A DNA stretch of 64,000 bases from CAVVJA01 sp963801715 (GCA_963801715.1 CAWDGB010000004.1:62001-126000), one strand, 5' to 3'. Shown: positions 34,165 through 44,745, counted from the stretch's first letter. Translations and numbers: made by a program. Notes: generated by a model not told the origin, from the sequence alone.

Positions 34165-37100
34165 GTGGCCGTGACCGGGCGGGCGGACGCGCCGGGTGTC
34201 ATGGGCGAGGTCGATCCGGCGGCACGCCCGCTGCAGGTCTATGTTCCCCGGCTCGCACTCGAGTGGCTGTCCGAGCGTCCCGGCCTTGAGCATCTCGCGC
34301 TCGACGGGACGATGGCCCTAGCGGACATCTCGGGATTCACCGCGCTCACCGAACGGCTTGCCCGCAAGGGAAAGGTCGGCGCCGAAGAAATGAGCGACAT
34401 CCTGAGCGACACGTTCGCCGCGCTCTTCGATGCCGCGCGCCCGGACGGCGCCGACCTGATCAAGTGGGGCGGCGACGCGATCCTCCTGCTCTTCCGCGGG
34501 CCTGACCATGCCGCGCACGCGGTACGCGCCGCCCACCGAATGCGCACGGTGCTGCGCAGCGTCGGGCGTACCCGCTCCTCCGCGGGGCGGGTCACCCTGC
34601 GGATGTCGGTCGGCATCCACAGTGGTCTGTTCCACTTCTTCCTGGTCGGCGACCCGGCGCTCCATCGCGAACTGGTGGTGTGCGGGCCGTCGGCGAGTAC
34701 CACCGCCGAGATGGAATCGCTCGCCGACGGTCGGATCGTGGTCAGCGATGCAACCGCCGCGCTGCTGCACCCGGCCTCCCTTGGCCTGCCCGTGCGCTCC
34801 GGCCGGGTGCTGCGGTCGGCGCCGGTGCTGCCGGACCTCGCCCCGCCCGATAGCGCGGATCACGCGGTCGACGTGCGCCGACTGCTGCCACCGCAGATAC
34901 GTGCCCACCTGCTCGCGGCCGCGGGCGAGTCCGAACACCGCCAGGTTGCGGTGGCGTTTATCCAGTTCTCCCAGACCGACGCGGTGATCTCAGCCGACGG
35001 CCCATCCGCTGCCGTGGCGGCCCTCGATGAGTGTCTTCGCAACATCCAGGAAGCCTGTGCCGCGTACGACGTGTCCTTTATCGAGAGCGACATCAACCGC
35101 GACGGCGGCAAGATCCTGCTCGCTGCAGGCGCCCCGCGCAGCGGCGGCAGCGACGACGACCGGCTACTGCGTGCGGTGCAACTGGCCGTCGAGCGCGGCG
35201 GCCGGCTGCCATTGCGCGCTGGGGTCAACCACGGACGCGTGTTCGCCGGCGACTTCGGTCCAGCCGTTCGACGGACGTACTCGATCAAGGGCGACGCCGT
35301 AAATGTCGCCGCGCGCGTCATGGCCCATGCAGAGACCGGTGAGACGCTGGCCACCCAGGACGTGATGTCGCGCTCGCGCACAGCCTTCGTGACTCGCGAC
35401 ATCGAGCCCTTCATGGTGAAAGGCAAGGCGCAGCCGATCCACGCCGTGTCGGTCGGGTCACCGGCGGGTGAGATTGCCGACGCTGCCTACGCCGACGACA
35501 CCTTCGTCGGACGCGACACCGAGATGGCCACGCTGCGCCAGGCGCTCAACGCCGCGACGGCCCGGCAGGGTTCGCTCATCGAAGTGATCGGCGAGCCCGG
35601 CATGGGCAAGACCCGGCTGGTGCAAGAAGTCCTACATGACGCGGCCGAAATGGTGGTAGTCAGTGGGCCGAGCAGCTCCTACGACTCGAAGACGCCGTAC
35701 GTCCCGTTCCGCACACTGCTGCGCGAGCTGCTCGGCGTCGGTACAACGGCCAGCAGCGAGGTGACCGCGCAGCGGCTCAGGGACCGTGTCGCCGCGAACA
35801 CCCCGCAGCTGCTGCCATGGTTGCCGCTGCTCGGGATCGTCCTCGACGTCGACGTCGGTACGACGAACGAAACCGACGAACTCGATGAGCGGTTTCGCGG
35901 TCCGCGGATAGCCGAGGTGCTCGTCGAGTTCCTGCAGGTTGTGCTGCCGACACCGACGCTGCTCGTCTTCGAGAACACCCACCTCATGGACGACGCGTCG
36001 GCCGAACTGCTGCGCGCCGTCGCGGCCGATCTAGACGACAAACCGTGGGTGGTGCTCGCGACGCGTCGTGACGTGCCGACCGGATTCGTGCCCACGGAGC
36101 ACGGAGCCCGCTACCGTGAGCTCCTCCTGACACCCATGGACCCGGCCGCTGCGCTGCAGCTGCTCGACGCGGCGACTAATACCGCGCCGCTGAGCGCCCA
36201 CGCGATGAACGCCATCGCGGCCAAGGCGGCCGGCAATCCGCTGTTTCTGCGCGCCTTGGTGACAGCCACGCTGCGGTCAGGGAGCGAGGCCGATCTCCCC
36301 GACTCGGTCGAGGCCCTTCTCACCGCCGAGGTCGACCACCTCGACCCGAGCGACCGCACGGTCCTGCGCTGCGCGGCGGTGCTCGGCGTCCACTTCGCCG
36401 AGGCGCTGCTGCGCGACATGCTCGCCGCGAGCGCAAGCATGGTCGCCGCGGACCTGCACCGGCTCAGCGAGTTCGTCTACCCGGACGGTGTCGGAATGTG
36501 GCGCTTCCGCCACGCCCTGATTCGCGACGCGGCCTACGCCGGGCTTCCCTATCGTCTGCGGCGGCGCTTGCACGACTACGCGGGACGCGTCATCGAGTCG
36601 ACGGCGCCGGACCTCGACGAGGTCTGCGAGCGGCTGTCGCTGCACTTTTTCCACGCTGGCGACGTGGATCGCGCCTGGACGTACTCCAGGATGGCGGGAC
36701 GCCGCGCGCAGGCCCAGTACGCGTACACCGCCGCGATCGGGTTCTTCGAGCGTGCGATCGAGTCCAGGTCCGCGGCCGGCGCCACGCCTGACGAGATCGG
36801 CGCCGTGCACGAGGCGCTGGGGGATGTCCGCGACGTCGCCGGATTCTCGCGCGACGCCGTGGTCGCGTACCGGCGGGCTCGCCCGTACCGGCGCGGTGAC
36901 CTGGTCGGCCTCGCGACGCTGATGCTGAAGGAGGCCGGGGTGCACCAGCGCCTGGGCTCGTTCGTCACCTCGCTGCGGCTGCTCAGCCACGCGCGGGGCG
37001 TGCTGGCCGACCAGGCCGAGCCGGACGCCGACGCTGCCCGCTCGCGGCTGGCCACCCGCTACGCGTTCGGCAGGTACCTGCAGGGTGAGCGCAGCGCGGC

Positions 37101-38018
37101 CCTACGGTGGAGCGAGATCGGCGTCCGGGAGGCGCGCGCATCCGGCGACCAGGACGCTCTGGCGTTCGCCTACAACACCCGGCACCTGGCGTGTATCCAG
37201 GCCGACGTCGCCGAGGAAGAGGCGTACGGCGAGCTCGCGCTCGCGATCTACGAGCGGCTCGGCAATCTGCGTATGCAGGCGCACTGCCTGAACAACCTCG
37301 CGATCAGCGCGTTGCAGGAGGGGCGCTGGGACCGGTCGGCGGCCCAGCTCGACCGCGCGGCCGACCTCTTCCGGCGCGTCGGAGACACAGCCAACGAGGC
37401 GAATGCGCAGTACAACCGGGCCGACCTGCTGATCCGGCAGCGACGCTTCGCGCAGGCCGAACCGCTGCTCGCCACAGCGCTGCGCGCAGCGCAGGCCGCA
37501 GATGATCGCGAGCTGGTGGCCCTCGTGGCGCGCGAGACGGGGCAGGTGCTGGCGCGCTCAGGCCGCGTCCGCGAGGCACTCTCCAAGTTCGACGCCGCAC
37601 GCGCGGGCCTCAGCGAACTGGGACTGCGGCTGGAGTTGATAGGCCTCGACACGGCCCTGGCCGACTGCCTCACCGATACGGGAGACGTGGACCGCGCAAT
37701 CGTGATCGCGAATGAGGCGGTGGCACGCGCCGAGGAGCTGCACGCCGACTCACTGCTCGCCGCGGCGCACCGGGTACGCGGATGCGCGCTGCTCGCCGCC
37801 GGGCGCGACGACGACGCACGCGCCGCGTTCGAGGAGGGGCTGCGCTGCCCGGCCGGCGGCGACGGCCGGCACGAGTACGCGCTCAACCTGCTCGGCCTCG
37901 CACGACTCGCGGAGCGGCACGGGCAGCCGGAGGCGCGCGCGCCTGTCGCGCGAGGGCAAGCCGGATCCTCGACGCCCTGGGCGTGGTTGCTACGCCGCCG
38001 TCGGCATCTCAGCGATGA
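34165..38018 (+). CDS. Tandem class III cyclase / AAA ATPase / TPR protein, soluble-adenylyl-cyclase-like
   Basis: About 1,283 residues after correction, probably starting at GTG (ATG at 34,201 is possible). Cyclase domain C1 (about 48-190) holds both metal aspartates (LADISGFT and KWGGDAILLLF) but lacks the transition-state Asn/Arg. C2 (about 250-430) lacks the aspartates but has YSIKGDAVNVAARVM with Asn and Arg. The two would make one active site between them, as in mammalian ADCY10. An NTPase follows (GEPGMGKTRLVQE near 476), then TPR helices to the end. Two single-base insertions near 37,935 and 37,965 break the last 25 codons. Without them the frame ends VVATPPSASQR. Product cAMP is inferred. 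Confidence 0.85.
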
Positions 38019-38998
38019 TCAGGTGCTCCCCCGCATGTCGTGGACGAAAAGCAGGTACAGCAGGAGGTCTCCCGCGTTGTCGCGGTGGCTCTGCACGTAG
38101 TCGGTGCAGAACGTGTTGCCGGCGGCGTCGAGCGCCACGCCCTTGTTCGTGCACGGTGCCGATACAAGGTCGAGCGGCCCGGTCGCCGAGAAGCTCACCT
38201 TCAGCGTGTAGCTGGCCGACACCCTTGCCGCGGCAGAGCTGCTTCGAGCAGCGGATGATCAGGGTGGCCGGGTTCGTCGGGCTGTAGTCGGTGCCCAGGT
38301 CGGCGATGAACTGCACGACCTGACTGCCGGCCGTACAGCCGAGATCGGACGTGCACGCGCCGAGCGAGAGAGCGCCATCTTGCGACGAGAACCCGTTGGG
38401 AAGGATGATCACGCCGCACTCAGATTCAGTGGTGTCCTGCGTGCAGTCGGCATCTCCGACGCCACGTCCGACCCTGATCGACGGGTCGGTGAACGGGAAG
38501 ATCTCAACCGTCTTGAGCACGTCGAAAGGCGCCGTCGTGCCCGGCGTCACCGGGTGGATCTTGCCAGTCGCCTTGGCGACGGAGACCGTCACCTGCACGC
38601 CGTTGTCGACCGCCGAGTACGAGACCGCTGAACTGCGCCGAATTGACGCCGCCCGGCATGACGATCGACGTCGGGCTGAGGCTGCCGCCTGGGTGGGCGC
38701 CGGACGCGAGCGACGCCGTCAGGCTGAGCTTGGTGTCGGTGTTGAACGTGGCGCCGGCGGGCGTCAGGGTCACCGTGAGCGTGAACTTGCTCCCCGCCGC
38801 CACGAGCACGTCCGGTACCGCGTCGCCGCCCCCGAGAGTCGCGTTGTCGGTCGATGCGGCGGCCGAGATGCCGCTCGGTGCCGGCGCCCCTGTGGCGCCC
38901 GCCGGGCTCGCGGCGGCAATCGTCGCACCGACAAGCACCGCGCACACGAGCACGATCCGCAACAAACGGATACGGACGATGGCAGCTGATCTGGCCAT
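38019..38998 (-). pseudogene. Secreted beta-domain protein, broken by two frameshifts
   Basis: A GGAGG site precedes MARSAAIVRIRLLRIVLVCA, a signal peptide ending near GATGAPAP. The mature part has a beta-rich domain (GSKFTLTVTLTPAGATFNTD). A frame change near 38,610 leads to QVTVSVAKATGKIHPVTPGT, and cysteine pairs follow (DCTQDTTESECGV, GACTSDLGCTAG, CSKQLCRG). A second change near 38,230 leads to SYTLKVSFSATGPLD and a final LLYLLFVHDMRGST. I recognise no named family; the paired cysteines suggest disulfides outside the cell. It ends directly against the stop of the cyclase-like gene. Confidence 0.6.
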
Positions 38999-39162
38999 GA
39001 CGACACCTCCCCCGTAGCAATGCCGTCCGCGTGCGATCCTTCGCGCGGCACAGCAATGCGGTCAAGATAGCCCGGCGATATGTGCGGGGTCGACGATCCT
39101 CCCGTTCATCCGCCATTCATCCCGACCCGGACATTTTAGATTCTATTCGCCATTGGGGTGAA

Positions 39163-39978
39163 TCAGCCTGGAATATCGATTCTCTGTCCCTCCACGGCGA
39201 GGACGACCGGCATCGAGGCCGCGAGCTCGCGAGCGAGCGCGTCGAGCTGCGTATCCGTCCGCACCGGCGAGTGATGGAACAACACCAGCGTGCCGACGTT
39301 CGCCTCGTTGGCCAACGTGATCGCCTCGTCCACGGTCGCGTGGCCGAACAAATCGGCCGTCGAGCGCTCGCTCTCCACGAACTGGGCGTCGTGCAGCAGC
39401 ACGTCCACACCGCGGATCATGGCCCGCACCTCATCGCTGCAGCCCTGCACCGGGGCATGATCAGGGAGGTAGGCGAGCGAGCCGGAGAGATCGTCGACGC
39501 GGTACCCGTACGTCCGCCCGCCCTTGTGGGCGATCTCGGCAGCCGTCACCGCGAAGCCGCGGATGTCGATGCGCCCGGGCGGCAGGGCGTTGAACGTCCA
39601 CGAGCCACGCAGCCCTTCGGGCGTGATCGGGAAGGAGGGCGGCGACATCATCTTGGCCAGCAGGTCGCGGCCGCTAAGGCCGCCCTGTGCCGGCAGGTAC
39701 AGGTCGACGACGCTCTGGTAGTGATCGCCGGCGACGAAGAACGGGATGCCCTGGACGTGGTCCCAGTGCAGGTGGCTGAGCAGGATCGCGCCGCGGTAGG
39801 CCGGTCCCGGAAGCAACGCGGTGAGCGTGCGTAGCCCGGTCCCGGCGTCGAGCACGAGGGTCGGCGCATCGTGGCCGTCGGCCGCGATCGCGACGCAGGA
39901 CGTGTGCCCGCCGTAGCGGACGAAATCCGGCCCCGGGGCCGGCGTCGAGCCCCGGACGCCGAGGAGCCACAGCCTCAC
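39163..39978 (-). CDS. Metallo-beta-lactamase-fold hydrolase, cyclic-phosphodiesterase-like
   Basis: A 271-residue protein starting at GTG (MRLWLLGVRGSTPAPG). It has the metal motif SHLHWDHVQG (HxHxDH, near residues 68-77), later LPDHAPVQG and LLHDAQFVES, and GHATVDEAITLA near 205 with FHHSPVRTD. The VRGSTPAPG start and YGGHTSCVAI are typical of the MBL group that hydrolyses phosphodiesters and cyclic phosphates (PhnP/RNase Z side). Its place beside a cyclase and two CNB proteins makes a cyclic-nucleotide phosphodiesterase role attractive but unproved. Confidence 0.8.
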   Translation of the reverse strand: MRLWLLGVRGSTPAPGPDFVRYGGHTSCVAIAADGHDAPTLVLDAGTGLRTLTALLPGPAYRGAILLSHLHWDHVQGIPFFVAGDHYQSVVDLYLPAQGGLSGRDLLAKMMSPPSFPITPEGLRGSWTFNALPPGRIDIRGFAVTAAEIAHKGGRTYGYRVDDLSGSLAYLPDHAPVQGCSDEVRAMIRGVDVLLHDAQFVESERSTADLFGHATVDEAITLANEANVGTLVLFHHSPVRTDTQLDALARELAASMPVVLAVEGQRIDIPG

Positions 39979-40053
39979 CGATGGATCACGCGACGAAATG
40001 TAGCGGTCGGTAGCCGATTCGGCACACCTGCGCGCAAGGCTCGGCGCGACGAG

Positions 40054-40452
40054 CTAGAGCTGACGTTGCTCGCGCTCGGCGATCGCGGCGCGCAGACGCT
40101 CTTCGACCTCGGGCATCTCTTCGGCGATCATTCGCAACTGGTGCGTCGTCAACCTGACCGCCTTGATCGGCGAGGTGGCCACCACGCTTGCCGTCCGCCG
40201 CCGGTCGGATGCCAATACTCCGATCTCGCCGAAGAAATCCCCCGCGCCTAGGGTCCCGAGCGTCGTCTGGCCGCGCCTAACCTCCGCGCTTCCCTCCTCA
40301 ATCACGTAAAAATCCCACGCTAGGGCGGCGTCACGCACCAGAGCCTTTCCTTCGGGAACCTCGATCTCGACCGCGTATTGCGCGATCATCTCAAGTTGCT
40401 GCGTGGACAGGCCGTCGAACAGCTGCAGTTCGGCAAGCTTGGCGACGTCCAT
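40054..40452 (-). CDS. Second stand-alone CNB-domain protein
   Basis: A 132-residue protein with GGAGGAG before the ATG. It has a complete CNB domain (VPEGKALVRDAALAWDFYVI, then AGDFFGEIGVLASDRRRTAS with the Glu and Arg of the phosphate-binding cassette) and a C-terminal helix with LRMIAEEMPEVEERLRAAIA. It resembles the CNB protein at 33.6 kb in layout, again with no DNA-binding part. Together they flank the cyclase-like gene. Likely cAMP sensors; partners unknown. Confidence 0.85.
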   Translation of the reverse strand: MDVAKLAELQLFDGLSTQQLEMIAQYAVEIEVPEGKALVRDAALAWDFYVIEEGSAEVRRGQTTLGTLGAGDFFGEIGVLASDRRRTASVVATSPIKAVRLTTHQLRMIAEEMPEVEERLRAAIAEREQRQL

Positions 40453-41153
40453 ACGTGATCTCCTCCGCCCAGATCCAGAGATGGTCTCACCCCGCCCTTG
40501 GACTGAAAAAGGCCCAGGCTTGGCTTATCGTGCCGTGCTGCCCAGAACGTCGAGCCCGGTCCCCGGCACGCTGGGAAATCTACCCGGCACCGCGCGAATG
40601 GCCGGGACTCCCGGTCGTCGTAACGCGGTCGCCGGTCACCCAGTCGACACTGGATGACCTCTGATCTGAAGACTCCGGGGCGCCAACGGGTCGGGCGCGA
40701 ACCAGTGGCGGTGCCCGCGTCGTTCTTGGTGGTACCGGTGATGGCCGCGGTCGCCGCCGCTGCGTTTTTCGCCTGGAACCCGGTATGGCGCGACCCATGC
40801 TGGCCTCGCCGCGCGCCCTCGGCTGCACCGTGTTGATCCAGCGGTATAGCGGCAAGCCCTGGCCGGCGGCGAGGTTTAGCTCCTCACACTCGCGGGCTGT
40901 CAACGACACCCCGAACAAGGCGACCCGTTTCGTGAGCGCTCCTGGCGGGCCGCCAGGTGGTATCGAGCCTGATGGCGGCGGAGGCAATGGGACGTCGGCA
41001 GGAACAGCGGGTGAGGTGATACCGAGGGCGGTGTCGCGGCTGCCGGTGATAGCCCCGATGAGCGTGGCGAGTGCGCCGAAGCTACTGCGTACTGATCTCA
41101 TTGCCCCGGATGCAGCACGATATAGCGGTGCATCGTGGCGATTGGGCACCGAC
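40453..41153. other. 700-bp stretch with no confident gene
   Basis: Long frames are open on both strands. The minus-strand frame has SLTARECEELNLAAGQGLPL followed by YRWINTVQ, which looks protein-like, but I cannot name it and it lacks a ribosome site. The plus-strand frame in phase with the antiporter has no helix or known motif before the chosen GTG. Probably a decayed gene plus the antiporter promoter. Confidence 0.3.
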
Positions 41154-42620
41154 GTGAACGATGTTGTGCCGTTCGGTTTGGTCCTGTGCCTTGCCGCCCT
41201 CACCCTGTTGGCCGCGGTCTTGTCCAACCGGGTCAGCGAGTGGGTGCGGGTGCCGGCGCCGGGGATCTTCCTGATTCTTTCCGCGGTCGCATCCGACGTG
41301 TTTCATGGCCTCGGTTCGCTGTCTATCAAGGTTGATCAGCGGATTGTCACCGTCGCGCTGATCTTCATCCTGTTCGAGGGCGGGATGCATATCGGCTGGG
41401 GTCGTTTCCGTTCGGCCGCGGGAGCTGTGGTTTGGCTCGGCGTCGTCGGCACATTTTTGACGGCTGCCGCCCTTGCCTTGGCCGCGCAGGGACTGTTCGG
41501 GCTTGGTTGGCGCGCCTCCTTGCTCATCGGTACCGCGCTCGCGCCGACCGACCCCGCGGTGGTGTTCTCCGTGCTTGGGCGTCGGGAGGTGTCAGGCCGA
41601 TCGGGCACGCTGCTCCAGGGCGAGTCGGGTGCGAACGATCCGGTCGGCATCGCGCTCATGGTGAGCATTCTCGGCGCCACCGGCGGCGGCTGGGGCGACG
41701 TGCTCGGCGGCGTCGGCGAGTTCGCATTGCAGATGGCGGTGGGTATCGCGATCGGCGCGATCGGCGGGTACGCGCTGCTCAAGGTGATGCGTCTGCCGTT
41801 GCCGAACGAAGCGCTCTACCCGGTGCGGACGATCGCCGTCGGGGTACTCATTTACGGCGTGGCCGCGGTATGCCACGGTTCCGGTTTCCTCGCCGTCTTC
41901 CTGGCCGGCATCTTGATCGGCGACGCCCGCGCCCCCTACAAACGCGAGATCGAGCGGTTCGCAGGGGCGCTGAGCAGTCTTGGCGAGATCGTCGCCTTCA
42001 CCACGCTCGGACTGACCATCTCCCTGCATGACGTCTTCCACGGCGGTGATCTCTGGAGCGGACTCGTGCTGGCCGCCTTGATGATCCTCGCGGTTCGTCC
42101 AGTGTGCCTGGGACTGTTGCTGGTTCCGATCAAGCTTGACCTCGGTGAACGAATATTCGTCCTGTGGTCTGGCCTGAAGGGCGCAGTGCCAATCCTGCTC
42201 GGCACGTTTGTGCTCACCGAGGGCGTCGACCACGCCTCGCGCATCTACAACATCATCTTCATCGCCGTGACGGTCTCCGTGGTCGTCCAAGGTGGACTGG
42301 TACCCACCGCCGCCAGGCTGCTGCACGTGCCGATGAGGGTCGTGGAACCCGAACCGTGGGCACTGGGCCTGCGTTTCCGCGACGAGCCAGAAGGGGTCCA
42401 CCGCTATCTTGTCGGCCCCGGATCGCCCGCCGACGGCTGCACGATCGCCGACCTCGCCGTTGGCGACACTGTGTGGATCAGCATCGTCAACCGCGGCGGT
42501 CGCCTGATTCATGTGAACGGGCAGACGGTTCTGCAGGCAGGCGACGAGGTGCTGGCCCTCGCTGACAAAGATGCCGAATTGGACGACGTGTTCACCCGCC
42601 CCGAGCAGCCGGGCGAGTGA
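41154..42620 (+). CDS. CPA1-type cation/proton antiporter with RCK_C (TrkA-C) domain
   Basis: About 488 residues from the GTG chosen because it starts the first helix (VVPFGLVLCLAALTLLAAVL). Twelve or so membrane helices include the CPA motifs GTALAPTDPAVVFSVLG and LLQGESGANDPVGIALMV, with the aspartates that bind cations. The tail (about 395-480) is a cytoplasmic regulatory domain with DGCTIADLAVGDTVWISIVN and LQAGDEVLALADKD, as in TrkA-C. The family (NhaP2/CvrA) swaps K+ or Na+ for protons in ion and pH balance. The frame upstream is open, so the start is uncertain. Confidence 0.88.
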   Translation: MNDVVPFGLVLCLAALTLLAAVLSNRVSEWVRVPAPGIFLILSAVASDVFHGLGSLSIKVDQRIVTVALIFILFEGGMHIGWGRFRSAAGAVVWLGVVGTFLTAAALALAAQGLFGLGWRASLLIGTALAPTDPAVVFSVLGRREVSGRSGTLLQGESGANDPVGIALMVSILGATGGGWGDVLGGVGEFALQMAVGIAIGAIGGYALLKVMRLPLPNEALYPVRTIAVGVLIYGVAAVCHGSGFLAVFLAGILIGDARAPYKREIERFAGALSSLGEIVAFTTLGLTISLHDVFHGGDLWSGLVLAALMILAVRPVCLGLLLVPIKLDLGERIFVLWSGLKGAVPILLGTFVLTEGVDHASRIYNIIFIAVTVSVVVQGGLVPTAARLLHVPMRVVEPEPWALGLRFRDEPEGVHRYLVGPGSPADGCTIADLAVGDTVWISIVNRGGRLIHVNGQTVLQAGDEVLALADKDAELDDVFTRPEQPGE

Positions 42621-42769
42621 CGCGATAGCGACCCGAGCCAAAGAGTGGCAGGCGGTTCCCGGTGTGTTTGATTCCAGCTCCCAGTGCCCGCTGTCGGAGT
42701 CCACATGTGGTGGGCTACGACTCGGACGGGAAGCTCTGGCCGATCCCCAAGATCACCCCCTGAACCTCG

Positions 42770-42910
42770 GAGGCGCGTCCCCCAGGACCAATTCAGACGG
42801 GGATCTTCGACGCTGCGCCGGGCGCGCGGTCCACGCCGCGTCGCCGCCGGCAGCGAAGGTCGCGTTCTACGCGGCGATGCTCTCCGCCCAATCCGATGTA
42901 TACGCCGTGG
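42770..42910 (+). pseudogene. Remnant of a TOTE-type conflict-system primase/helicase N-terminus
   Basis: Two frames join. The first has EARPPGPIQTGIFDAAPGA; after a one-base shift near 42,832 the second gives VHAASPPAAKVAFYAAMLSA followed by QSDVYAV. This matches, from memory, the start of large actinobacterial TOTE conflict-system proteins (TGIFxAAPG, then SPPxAKVAFxxxLFxARxDVYAVRWEN). The sequence loses similarity after DVYAV. Only 47 of many hundreds of residues remain. TOTE systems are mobile-element-borne defence modules. It lies just before an IS256 remnant, which could have replaced the rest. Confidence 0.5.
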
Positions 42911-43037
42911 GTAGCGGCCCGGTTCTTGGTGTAAGTCGTCGGCCTGATCGGCGTGGGGGTGACCACGTTTGTGAGAGCCACCGTGTGATGGTCAGCGGGA
43001 CCACGCCAATGGTTTTCGCGTAAGGACACGTCACACG

Positions 43038-43100
43038 ATGGCTCTGGACCAGTCTGCCCTGCTCAAGCTGCGTGAGGTACTCAAGGCCGCGGATGTGGCG
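43038..43100 (+). mobile_element. IS256-family transposase remnant (5' end)
   Basis: The frame starts MALDQSALLKLREVLKAADV and then loses similarity. MALDQSALL..L..LKAADV is, from memory, the usual N-terminus of actinobacterial IS256 (mutator) transposases, and AAGGACACGTCACACG just before it looks like their usual leader. About 21 of some 400 residues remain, so the element is dead. The following bases up to 43,474 show no recognisable gene or complete terminal repeat. Confidence 0.6.
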
Positions 43101-43474
43101 GGTCAGTGCGCACGTGCCGCCGGCTCCGCGTCTCCCTCGACCGGCACGCCACTTACATCGCGGGGACCTCGCAGACACCGGTCCCTGAATAGAGGGTGCG
43201 AACCTGTCGATCTGTCCGCGAGTACGGCTGCGGCGTGAGCACACCGATCGGACAGTCAGGTCGCGATCGACGGTGTCTTGACGGCTTGCCGGTTCGCGCG
43301 GTCGCTGGCCAATTCTCGCGCGGTTAGGCAGTAGGACCGCTGGCTGTCAGGTCACGCCCTTGATCGACGCCCTGCGTGTGGTCAACACAGGATCGCCGGG
43401 GCACGCCACTTGGCCCACGCGACGCGTGCGTAAGTGAGCCACGACAGAGACGGCCTCGAGTGGATGGCCTACCG

Positions 43475-44284
43475 CTAGGCCGGCGAACGGCGCCAGCGGC
43501 CCGGCAACCGCAGCCGGCGGCGCTGCCCCCCATCGCCGATCACCGAGACGACGGTCTGCGCAAGGTGCGGACAGCCGGTCGAGGGGAATGCATCCCGCCG
43601 GTGCCGGTGGAGAATGAGGAACAGGTCCCCGGGCGGCGCGTCCCGGTATAGGCGGTCGAGGCGCAGGCGGTCAATAGCGGCGAGCGTCGGCGTATAGATC
43701 GCGTCGTACCAGTTCGCCGCGATCTCTGAATTCTCTAGCACGCGCCTGCGTCCCCGCATCATGTGGTAGCCGTGCACTTGTATGTTTTCCAGCAGCTCGA
43801 GGTAGTGCGCGGGCTGGCTTACCGCGACACGCACGCGGGGACGCGCCTCGGCAAGTCCGCTGTCCTCGAGGAAGATGCGCTCGAGCTCCCGGAGGACGAC
43901 CTCGAGCATGTCCGCTCCGGCCGGAAGAGGGACGCGCGCGATGAGCTCGGTCACGTCGGCGTCGATCATCTCGGCCCCGCCGCGCCGCGCGAGGGCGGTG
44001 CGGTGGTGACCGTCGATCACGAAGTACGTCTCACCGAGCTTGACCGCAACGATCGGCGGGAAGAGGCCCTCGGCGAACCCTTCCTGGAGCGAGCGCAGCC
44101 GGTCGCGGCTGGAGGGTAGAAGCGGGCGGAAGTCGCGGGTGAACGAGCTGACGCGGCCCTCTGTGCCGACGAGCGCGTCGAGCGGGATCTCGCAGACGCC
44201 CAGATACCGACGCCCGAACGGCTTTAGCCGCCGCTCGACCTCGTCGAGCTCAAGCAGGCGGTCGCGGCCGCTCGGCGCCTTCAT
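43475..44284 (-). CDS. ParB-like nuclease-fold protein
   Basis: About 269 residues from an ATG preceded by GGAGG (MKAPSGRDRLLELDEVERRL). The ParB/Srx-like core (about 40-130) has CEIPLDALVGTEGRVSSFTR and PPIVAVKLGETYFVIDGHHR, the DGHHR box being the signature. The rest is helical with VHGYHMMRGRRRVLENSEIA and NWYDAIYTPTL. No ParA or parS is near, so chromosome partition is unlikely. Relatives include CTP hydrolases and sulfiredoxin-fold proteins. Function unknown. It lies just outside the tRNA-Ala island. Confidence 0.75.
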   Translation of the reverse strand: MKAPSGRDRLLELDEVERRLKPFGRRYLGVCEIPLDALVGTEGRVSSFTRDFRPLLPSSRDRLRSLQEGFAEGLFPPIVAVKLGETYFVIDGHHRTALARRGGAEMIDADVTELIARVPLPAGADMLEVVLRELERIFLEDSGLAEARPRVRVAVSQPAHYLELLENIQVHGYHMMRGRRRVLENSEIAANWYDAIYTPTLAAIDRLRLDRLYRDAPPGDLFLILHRHRRDAFPSTGCPHLAQTVVSVIGDGGQRRRLRLPGRWRRSPA

Positions 44285-44318
44285 CGCGAGGTCAACCTCC
44301 AACCGGCGGCGTGCTGCG

Positions 44319-44745
44319 TCAGGGCTCAACCAGGCGCACCCAGGCCTTCGAAGCATACGCGGCAGCTACCCGCAGGGCCCGGAGCCGGCGTCGGCTGGCA
44401 CCCACGCACTGGTGCTGCGCTAGCGACCCGGCCACCACCTCAAACAGCGCCTTTGGCGGCGCCTGTGCCAGCATGCGGCGCAGGTCAGCAGCGCCTTCTC
44501 CGACGGGCGGGGCACCGGCAGGTCCGCGAGTCCGGCGGTCTGCTTGTACCACACCCGGGCGTACCCCCAGCCGGGGAACATCGCCAGCGAGCACGAAGTA
44601 CGCCCGACCCGCGAGGGCAGCTCCCGCAGCCCGGCGCTCCACGATCCTGGTTTGGTCCAGGACGCCGTCGACCAACTCGAACAGCTGATACAGAATCAGC
44701 TCGCTGATATGACCCGGGCGAAGACGCCGGCGGCGACCTGACCGA
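44319..44745 (-). mobile_element. IS4-family transposase remnant (N-terminal part)
   Basis: Several frames recover IS4-type N-terminal landmarks in order on the minus strand: FELVDGVLDQTRIVERR, a LRELPSRVGVYFVLAGDVPR segment, VWYKQTAGLADLPVPRPSEK, then APPKALFEVVAGSLAQ. At least three frame changes are needed and the DDE catalytic part is missing. It is a dead element next to the left island boundary. The adjacent 44,746-44,939 shows only a weak VDTDTRDLDNYLYPLASGL segment on the minus strand that I cannot assign. Confidence 0.6.

Noticed and set aside
40580..41227. Minus-strand 215-codon frame opposite the antiporter start
   Set aside because: It contains a protein-like segment but no ribosome site, no known domain and a Pro/Arg-rich tail; noted only as an unassigned stretch.
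43475..44284. ParB-like protein as chromosome-partition ParB
   Set aside because: No ParA gene, no parS site and no ParB DNA-binding helix block; only the Srx/ParB-like nuclease core is present.
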